This document shows positions 58,953-64,000 of a DNA stretch of 64,000 bases, piece after piece. Below the pieces are notes generated by a model. That model was given only the letters and a program-made list of their open reading frames with translations, made no database searches and was not told the origin of the DNA. Each line of letters begins with the position of its first letter. Position 1 is the first letter of the stretch. The translations under genes and the position numbers were made by a program. Source of the DNA: Buchnera aphidicola (Chaitoregma tattakana) (GTDB lineage Bacteria; Pseudomonadota; Gammaproteobacteria; Enterobacterales; Enterobacteriaceae); assembly GCF_039370165.1 (NCBI RefSeq), contig NZ_CP134991.1, positions 355,465-419,464 of the forward strand, given 5' to 3'.

Positions 58953-59097
58953 TTTATTATCCTTTTTTAATATTTTTATATACTAAAAATATTTGAGAAA
59001 AAACTCATTGACTAGTTTAATGAATTTAAACAAAAAATTATGATTATCATATAAAAATTTATTAAAAATATGAATAAAAAAATATAAAAAACTTTTA

Positions 59098-59171
59098 CAG
59101 GGGAGGAGGGATTTGAACCCCCAGCATCCGGTTTTGGAGACCGACACTCTACCAAGTTGAGTTACACCCCT
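59098..59171 (-). tRNA. tRNA-Trp (anticodon CCA), with an acceptor mismatch
   Basis: Cloverleaf with anticodon loop CTCCAAA and discriminator G. Acceptor strands are AGGGGTG and CTCCCCT: six pairs plus a T-T mismatch at positions 6-67 where E. coli has C-G. The T stem is GGGGG/CCCTC with one G-T pair. Lies between ilvD and iscS. Confidence 0.96.
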
Positions 59172-59366
59172 AAAAAATATACTAATTTTTTTAATAAAAA
59201 AAAACATTAGTTTTTTTGAAAACACAAATTTTTATTCTTAATAAAAAACTACATGATAATATAATACTATTAAAAAAAATTATAGTCTATATATTTTATA
59301 AAATAGATTCTTAAAATAAAATTTATTTTTTTTAAAAAAATATTTTATAACAAAAAAAACAAAAAA

Positions 59367-60587
59367 ATGAAAATACCTATTTACTTAGACTATGCAGCTA
59401 CTACTCCTGTAGATAAAAATGTTGCAAAAATTATGTCAAAATATTTAACACAAAATGAAAATTTTGGGAATGCAGCATCTAGATCTCATAAATTTGGATG
59501 GATTGCAGAAGAAGCAGTAGACATAGCTAGAGAACAAATATCTATTTTAATACACTCAGATCCAAAAGAAATAATATTTACATCAGGCGCAACAGAATCA
59601 ATAAATTTAGCAATAAAAGGTATAGCAAAATTTTATAAAAATAGAGGAAATCATATTATAACAAGTAAAACAGAACATAAAGCTGTACTAGACACATGTA
59701 GATATTTAGAAGAAGAAGGATGCGAAATAACATATATAAAACCAAAAAAAAATGGAATAATAAGATCTAAAGACATAATAAAAAACATAAAAAAAAACAC
59801 TATATTAGTGTCTATCATGCACGTTAATAATGAGACTGGAATAATACAAAATATAAAAAAAATTAGTGAAATATGTAAAAATGCAAAAATTTTTTTTCAT
59901 GTAGATGCTACACAAAGTGTTGGAAAAATAGAAATAAACTTGAAAGAAACTAAAATAGATTTAATGTCCTTTTCAGCTCATAAAATATATGGACCTAAAG
60001 GAATCGGGGCCCTGTTTATAAGAAAAAAACCAAGAGTAAGAATATCACCTCAAATACATGGTGGAGGACATGAAAGAGGAATGCGTTCAGGCACACTTCC
60101 AGTACATCAAATTGTTGGAATGGGAGAAGCATTTAAAATTTCTAAAAAAAAAATAAAGTCAGAATATAAAATGTTAACAAATTTACGAAATTTACTATGG
60201 AATAAAATAAAAAATATAGAAGAAATATACTTAAATAGTGAACTAAAAAATACATCTCCACATATATTAAATGTAAGTTTCAACTATATAGAAGGTGAAT
60301 CAATTATTATGGCTCTAAAAGATATAGCAATATCGTCTGGGTCTGCGTGCACATCTGCAAGTTTGGAGCCATCATATGTACTAAAAGCAATGGGCATACA
60401 AACGGAACTAGCACATAGCTCAATAAGATTTTCTTTTGGAAGATTTACAACAAAAAAAGAAATAAACTATGCAAGTAAAATTATACATTGTTCAGTTAAT
60501 AAACTAAGAGAACTATCCCCTTTATGGGAAATGTTTAAAAAGGGTATAAATATAGAAAAAATAAACTGGAAAAATAATAATTTATAA
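59367..60587 (+). CDS. iscS: cysteine desulfurase IscS
   Basis: PLP enzyme giving sulfur to IscU, and to the Tus relay and other tRNA thiolation. [20 protein letters not shown] at the start, PLP Lys in [17 protein letters not shown] near residue 203, and the active Cys in [21 protein letters not shown] near 328 (shown from SGSACTSAS). 406 aa against 404. First gene of iscS-iscU-hscB-fdx; iscR is absent. Confidence 0.97.
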   Translation: MKIPIYLDYAATTPVDKNVAKIMSKYLTQNENFGNAASRSHKFGWIAEEAVDIAREQISILIHSDPKEIIFTSGATESINLAIKGIAKFYKNRGNHIITSKTEHKAVLDTCRYLEEEGCEITYIKPKKNGIIRSKDIIKNIKKNTILVSIMHVNNETGIIQNIKKISEICKNAKIFFHVDATQSVGKIEINLKETKIDLMSFSAHKIYGPKGIGALFIRKKPRVRISPQIHGGGHERGMRSGTLPVHQIVGMGEAFKISKKKIKSEYKMLTNLRNLLWNKIKNIEEIYLNSELKNTSPHILNVSFNYIEGESIIMALKDIAISSGSACTSASLEPSYVLKAMGIQTELAHSSIRFSFGRFTTKKEINYASKIIHCSVNKLRELSPLWEMFKKGINIEKINWKNNNL

Positions 60588-60619
60588 ATAATTTAAAATT
60601 AACAAAGAGGTTTTGCAAA

Positions 60620-61003
60620 ATGTCTTATAGTAAAAAAGTAATTGAACATTATGAAAATCCAAGAAATGTAGGATCATTTTCTGAAAAAAAAAAAAATGTA
60701 GGAACCAGTCTAGTAGGAGCTCCTGCATGTGGAGACGTAATGAAATTACAAATAAAAGTTAACAACAAAGGAGTTATAGAAGATGCATGTTTCAAAACAT
60801 ATGGATGTGGATCAGCAATTGCATCTAGCTCTTTAATGACTGAATGGATAAAAGGAAAAACATTGGCGCAAGCAAAAAAAATAAAAAATACAAAAATAGT
60901 GAAAGAACTAAGTTTGCCTCCAGTGAAAATACACTGCTCAGTATTAGCTGAAGAAGCAATAAAAACAGCAATTTTAGACTATAAAAATAAACAAAAAAAA
61001 TAA
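60620..61003 (+). CDS. iscU: Fe-S scaffold protein IscU
   Basis: Scaffold on which clusters form. Three cluster Cys: GAPACGDVMKL near residue 37, YGCGSAIASS near 63, and LPPVKIHCSVLAEEAI near 99-107. LPPVK, the HscA-binding motif, is intact although hscA is missing from this operon. 127 aa against 128. A run of 13 A at 60684-60696 lies in frame near residue 24. Shine-Dalgarno AAAGAGG is present. Confidence 0.97.
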   Translation: MSYSKKVIEHYENPRNVGSFSEKKKNVGTSLVGAPACGDVMKLQIKVNNKGVIEDACFKTYGCGSAIASSSLMTEWIKGKTLAQAKKIKNTKIVKELSLPPVKIHCSVLAEEAIKTAILDYKNKQKK

Positions 61004-61022
61004 TTCTAAAAAAAACGGTTTT

Positions 61023-61046
61023 GTGCTGAACTGCATAGTTCAGCAC
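61023..61046 (+). other. perfect hairpin between iscU and hscB
   Basis: GTGCTGAACT (61023-61032) and AGTTCAGCAC (61037-61046) form a 10-bp perfect stem with a GCAT loop, 50% GC in a very AT-rich region. There is no T run behind it, so it is more likely an mRNA-stability or processing element, or a weak attenuator, than a full terminator. It occupies the place of iscA. Confidence 0.6.
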
Positions 61047-61066
61047 TATTAACATTTAGGAAAGAT

Positions 61067-61552
61067 ATGAACTATTTTAAACTATTTAATATAGAAGAAA
61101 AATTTAAAATAAATTATAAAACTTTATCAAAAGAATTTTATAAATTACAAATAAAATTTCATCCTGATAAAAATATTAAACAATCAAAAAATATAAAAAA
61201 TTTTATTCAAAAGTCTATTATAATAAATAATGCATATAATATTCTAAAAAATCCGATAAAAAGAGCTGAATATATTATAAGAAAAAACTATTCAAAAAAA
61301 ACAAACAAATATCATATATATGATCATAAATTTTTGTTATATTATTTTAATCTAAATAATAAAATAGAAGAAACTAATAAAAAGTTTAATAATAAAAAAA
61401 AACTTAAAAAAATTTTGAAAGAAATAAAAAAAAATAAATTAAAATATTATGAAAAAATAAACATATATATAAAAAAAAAACAATGGAAAAAATCTGAAAA
61501 AATTTTAATAAAATTAAAATTTCTTCAAAAAATTTTAAATAAATACTTATAA
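61067..61552 (+). CDS. hscB: Fe-S co-chaperone HscB
   Basis: J-domain protein bringing IscU to HscA. MNYFKLFNIEEKFKINYKTL and the HPD motif in QIKFHPDKNIKQSK near residue 32 are clear; NNAYNILKNPIKRAEYII near 62 follows. The C-terminal IscU-binding helices are present but extremely Lys/Ile-rich. 161 aa against 171. fdx follows after 15 bp, with no room for hscA. Confidence 0.93.
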   Translation: MNYFKLFNIEEKFKINYKTLSKEFYKLQIKFHPDKNIKQSKNIKNFIQKSIIINNAYNILKNPIKRAEYIIRKNYSKKTNKYHIYDHKFLLYYFNLNNKIEETNKKFNNKKKLKKILKEIKKNKLKYYEKINIYIKKKQWKKSEKILIKLKFLQKILNKYL

Positions 61553-61567
61553 TAATAAGGAAGATTT

Positions 61568-61897
61568 ATGCCCTACATTGTGTTTTTACCACATAAAATA
61601 ATATTACCTAATGGAGCCAAAATCATAGCAAAAACTGGAGATACAATATTAGATTCTGCACTAAAAAATAATATAAAAATTGAACATGCATGTGAAAAAT
61701 CATGTGCTTGCACAACATGCCATTGCATTATAAAAAAAGGTTTTACTTCTCTTTCAAAATGTTTAGAAAAAGAAGAAGACACTTTAGACAAAGCATGGCA
61801 AGTTGAAGAAAAAAGTAGATTATCTTGTCAAGCTAAAATAGGAAAAAAAAATATTATAGTAAAGATACCAAATTATTCAACAAACTATAATAAATAA
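61568..61897 (+). CDS. fdx: 2Fe-2S ferredoxin of the isc system
   Basis: Electron donor for Fe-S assembly. Cluster Cys in [19 protein letters not shown] near residue 41 and [10 protein letters not shown] near 84. 109 aa against 111. Fpr at 46745-47494 could reduce it. Shine-Dalgarno AAGGAAG precedes the start. Convergent with der. Confidence 0.97.
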   Translation: MPYIVFLPHKIILPNGAKIIAKTGDTILDSALKNNIKIEHACEKSCACTTCHCIIKKGFTSLSKCLEKEEDTLDKAWQVEEKSRLSCQAKIGKKNIIVKIPNYSTNYNK

Positions 61898-61921
61898 ATA
61901 AAATAAAATGATAAAAATATT

Positions 61922-63304
61922 TTAAATATATGGATTATCATTTTTTTTAAAAAAAATTTTCAAAGTTATTCCTTTTAATTTTAAATGTTTTATAAAACTA
62001 TTAACCAAATATTTTTTATAAGAAGACAATAATCCTTCAACTCTATTACCATGAATTAATATTCTAAATGGAACGTTAGAAATTAAGTTAGCATATTTTA
62101 ATCTTATTTTTTTCTTATTAAATAATGGAGGTTTGTGTTTACTAACTATAATATTTAATATATTAGTTAAAATAGATGGAGTATAATCTTTTTTAGCTAA
62201 TTTATTAATATTATCTATAGCTTTAAATATAGAAAATAAATTTATTTTTTTTTTAGCAGAAATAAAAAAATAATCTACATTAATAATTTTTTTTAAAAAA
62301 TTCTTTAAATTATATCTAAAATCTCTCTTTTTATTTTTATTTAATAGGTCCCACTTATTTATAACAATAAAAACAAATTTTTCTAATGAAATAATAAAGT
62401 GTATTAAACTTATATCTTGAAAAGATATTTTTATAGTAGAATCAACAATAAACATAACTATATAACTATTTTTAATAGCACGTATAGCAATTTTTGAAGA
62501 CAAATACTCTTTTTTAGATACATTTTTATTAGACCTTCTGGATCCGGCTGTATCTATAAAAACATATTTTTTGTTTCTATAAAAAAATGAAACTTCAGTA
62601 CTATCAGTTGTAGTTCCTGGTAAATTATCTGTTATTAAACGATCTTTATTCAACAATGAATTTATAAAAGTAGATTTACCAACATTAGGCTTGCCTAAAA
62701 TGGAAATTTTTATAGTATCATTACAAGATCTTTTTATAATAGTATTATTATTTAATAAACAAAAATTTTTTAGATGTTTTTTACAATCAAAAAGAAAATT
62801 ATTTTTTTTTAAAAATGGAGTTATATGATCATAAAGCAATTTTTTTACTCCAGATATATTATTACAAGAAGTAAAAAAAATATTTTTAAATCCCAAAGAA
62901 TAAAACTCTAAATTATTACTAGAAAAATTAAAGTTTTCTGACTTATTTACTATTAAAAACACATCTTTTCCAGATTTTCGTAAAATATTAGCAATATTTA
63001 TATCTAATGATGTAATTCCATCACAAGCATTTATAACAAATAACAATAAATTAGATTTAAAAATATAACAAAATATATTTTTATTAATTTTATGTTCTAA
63101 ACTAGATCCACTAAATTCTCTTATACCAGCAGTGTCAGAAATCAAAATACACATGCTATTGTTACGTAGGCAAGCTACATTAGAATCCACTGAAAAATTT
63201 TTATAATTAGTAGTAGTAGAAATGTTCCTATTTAAAAATATATTGAACAAAGAAGATTTTCCAACATTAGTTCTTCCTATCAAGCTTACATATTTACCAA
63301 ACAT
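61922..63304 (-). CDS. der: ribosome-assembly GTPase Der (EngA), first G domain degenerate
   Basis: Double-GTPase needed for 50S maturation. G domain 1 has P loop GRTNVGKSSLF near residue 9 and DTAGI near 56, but the switch I PG-x-TRD motif is lost and G4 reads NKSE instead of NKxD. G domain 2 is intact: GKPNVGKSTFINSL near 203, LPGTTTDST, DTAGSRR, NKWDLL. A C-terminal KH-like domain follows. The start at 63304 (MFGKYVSLIG) gives 460 aa, short of E. coli 490; the frame is open to 63367 up to the tandem array. Confidence 0.93.
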   Translation of the reverse strand: MFGKYVSLIGRTNVGKSSLFNIFLNRNISTTTNYKNFSVDSNVACLRNNSMCILISDTAGIREFSGSSLEHKINKNIFCYIFKSNLLLFVINACDGITSLDINIANILRKSGKDVFLIVNKSENFNFSSNNLEFYSLGFKNIFFTSCNNISGVKKLLYDHITPFLKKNNFLFDCKKHLKNFCLLNNNTIIKRSCNDTIKISILGKPNVGKSTFINSLLNKDRLITDNLPGTTTDSTEVSFFYRNKKYVFIDTAGSRRSNKNVSKKEYLSSKIAIRAIKNSYIVMFIVDSTIKISFQDISLIHFIISLEKFVFIVINKWDLLNKNKKRDFRYNLKNFLKKIINVDYFFISAKKKINLFSIFKAIDNINKLAKKDYTPSILTNILNIIVSKHKPPLFNKKKIRLKYANLISNVPFRILIHGNRVEGLLSSYKKYLVNSFIKHLKLKGITLKIFFKKNDNPYI

Positions 63305-63366
63305 AAAAAAACCAATATAAAAATGAAACAATAACATATTTAACCATAAAATTATATTTTTTATCA

Positions 63367-63806
63367 AATTAAATATTATCTTTTTTATTATTATATTAAT
63401 TATTTAACTAATATATAATACTTTAATTAAATATTATCTTTTTTATTATTATATTAATTATTTAACTAATATATAATACTTTAATTAAATATTATCTTTT
63501 TTATTATTATATTAATTATTTAACTAATATATAATACTTTAATTAAATATTATCTTTTTTATTATTATATTAATTATTTAACTAATATATAATACTTTAA
63601 TTAAATATTATCTTTTTTATTATTATATTAATTATTTAACTAATATATAATACTTTAATTAAATATTATCTTTTTTATTATTATATTAATTATTTAACTA
63701 ATATATAATACTTTAATTAAATATTATCTTTTTTATTATTATATTAATTATTTAACTAATATATAATACTTTAATTAAATATTATCTTTTTTATTATTAT
63801 ATTAAT
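63367..63806. repeat. 58-bp tandem repeat array, about 7.6 copies
   Basis: The marker AAATATTATC recurs at 63371, 63429, 63487, 63545, 63603, 63661, 63719 and 63777: a strict 58-bp period with identical units until the last, which breaks off at 63806. Each unit has only three C and no G (about 95% AT). It contains ATATTAATTA-TT-TAACTAATAT, an inverted repeat with one mismatch, and TATAAT on both strands. A one-mismatch copy of part of the unit (AATACTTTAGTTAAATAT) occurs at 63869-63886. The array begins next to der and ends about 190 bp before the probable mnmG start, where oriC is expected. Confidence 0.97.
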
Positions 63807-63996
63807 CATGTAATTAATATTTAATAAAAGTTGCTTTCAAATTATAATCTCTTTTGTAGATATGTTTTAATACTTTAGTTAAATATATATTTAGTTAAAA
63901 TATTATTATTAAATTAATATATTGCTATATATTTTTTTATATATTTTTATAATTTTAATATATTTTTTTTTGAATATGTTTGGAAATAGGACATTT

Positions 63997-64000
63997 ATGT
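63997..64000 (+). CDS. probable start of the next gene, perhaps mnmG (first bases only)
   Basis: ATG at 63997 has AGGA five bases before it and is followed by T at the window edge. In Buchnera, as I recall it, the gene next to the origin beyond der is mnmG (gidA), whose protein begins Met-Phe. Only four bases are visible, so the identity is inference from gene order. Confidence 0.3.

Noticed and set aside
58983..59225. 80-codon minus-strand open frame around tRNA-Trp
   Set aside because: It runs straight through the tRNA gene, so it is a chance reading of the tRNA sequence.
63367..63806. CRISPR array
   Set aside because: The 58-bp units are directly adjacent and identical, with no variable spacers and no cas genes nearby.

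Overview
The window reads as chromosome from an obligate, nutritional gammaproteobacterial endosymbiont, most likely Buchnera aphidicola or a very close relative. The evidence is extreme AT richness, Lys/Asn/Ile-rich proteins, close spacing of almost only core genes, no mobile elements, and E. coli-like gene order with many single-gene losses. The unit tsaC-aroE-tRNA-Glu-23S rRNA with no 16S gene attached is, as I recall it, a Buchnera hallmark. The genus assignment is inference from gene order and protein similarity recalled from memory; no database search was possible.

Layout. 1-2782 (minus strand): 5' third of 23S rRNA, tRNA-Glu, aroE, tsaC. 2945-4392 (plus): def-fmt. 4474-18092 (minus): the fused alpha, spc and S10 ribosomal superoperon with rpoA and secY. 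18308-23809 (minus): tufA, fusA, rpsG, rpsL, tusBCD. 24039-29646 (minus): trpS, rpe, aroB, aroK, a frameshifted nfuA and ssb, with tRNA-Ser on the plus strand. 29809-36683: dusA, dnaB, gshB, yqgE, ruvX, hemW, yggX on plus and trmB on minus. 36680-44341: sbcB, tRNA-Asn, tRNA-Ile2, rph, rplI-rpsR-rpsF, miaA, pgi, orn, tRNA-Gly, rpmE. 44657-48502: hslVU, fpr, epmA. 48628-50085: a 485-residue protein I cannot assign. 50265-58952 (minus): dapF, tRNA-Pro, tRNA-His, rho, trxA, rep, ilvC, ilvD, followed by tRNA-Trp. 59367-61897 (plus): iscS-iscU-hscB-fdx. 61922-63304: der. 63367-63806: a 58-bp tandem array, then the probable start of mnmG at the right edge.

Function. Most genes serve translation, protein quality control, replication/repair and tRNA modification. 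The metabolic genes match amino-acid provisioning for a host: shikimate (aroB, aroE, aroK), branched chain (ilvC, ilvD) and lysine/diaminopimelate (dapF). Redox and Fe-S genes (trxA, gshB, fpr, isc set, nfuA) show erosion: iscA and hscA are absent from the operon, nfuA is broken in a poly(A) tract, and thioredoxin has an unusual active site.

Points most worth a second look: (1) the orphan gene at 48628-50085, which has a candidate promoter, operator-like repeats and a strong terminator hairpin; (2) the 7.6-copy, about 95% AT, 58-bp array between der and the probable mnmG start, where oriC is expected; (3) nfuA split by a one-base deficit in an A11 tract, a candidate for rescue by polymerase slippage; (4) changed key motifs in TrxA (CNPC), DapF and the first GTPase domain of Der. 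Starts were moved from the longest possible ORF where homology or a Shine-Dalgarno site argued for it (aroE, rpoA, rplR, rpsH, trpS, sbcB, rpsF, orn, ilvC, der).
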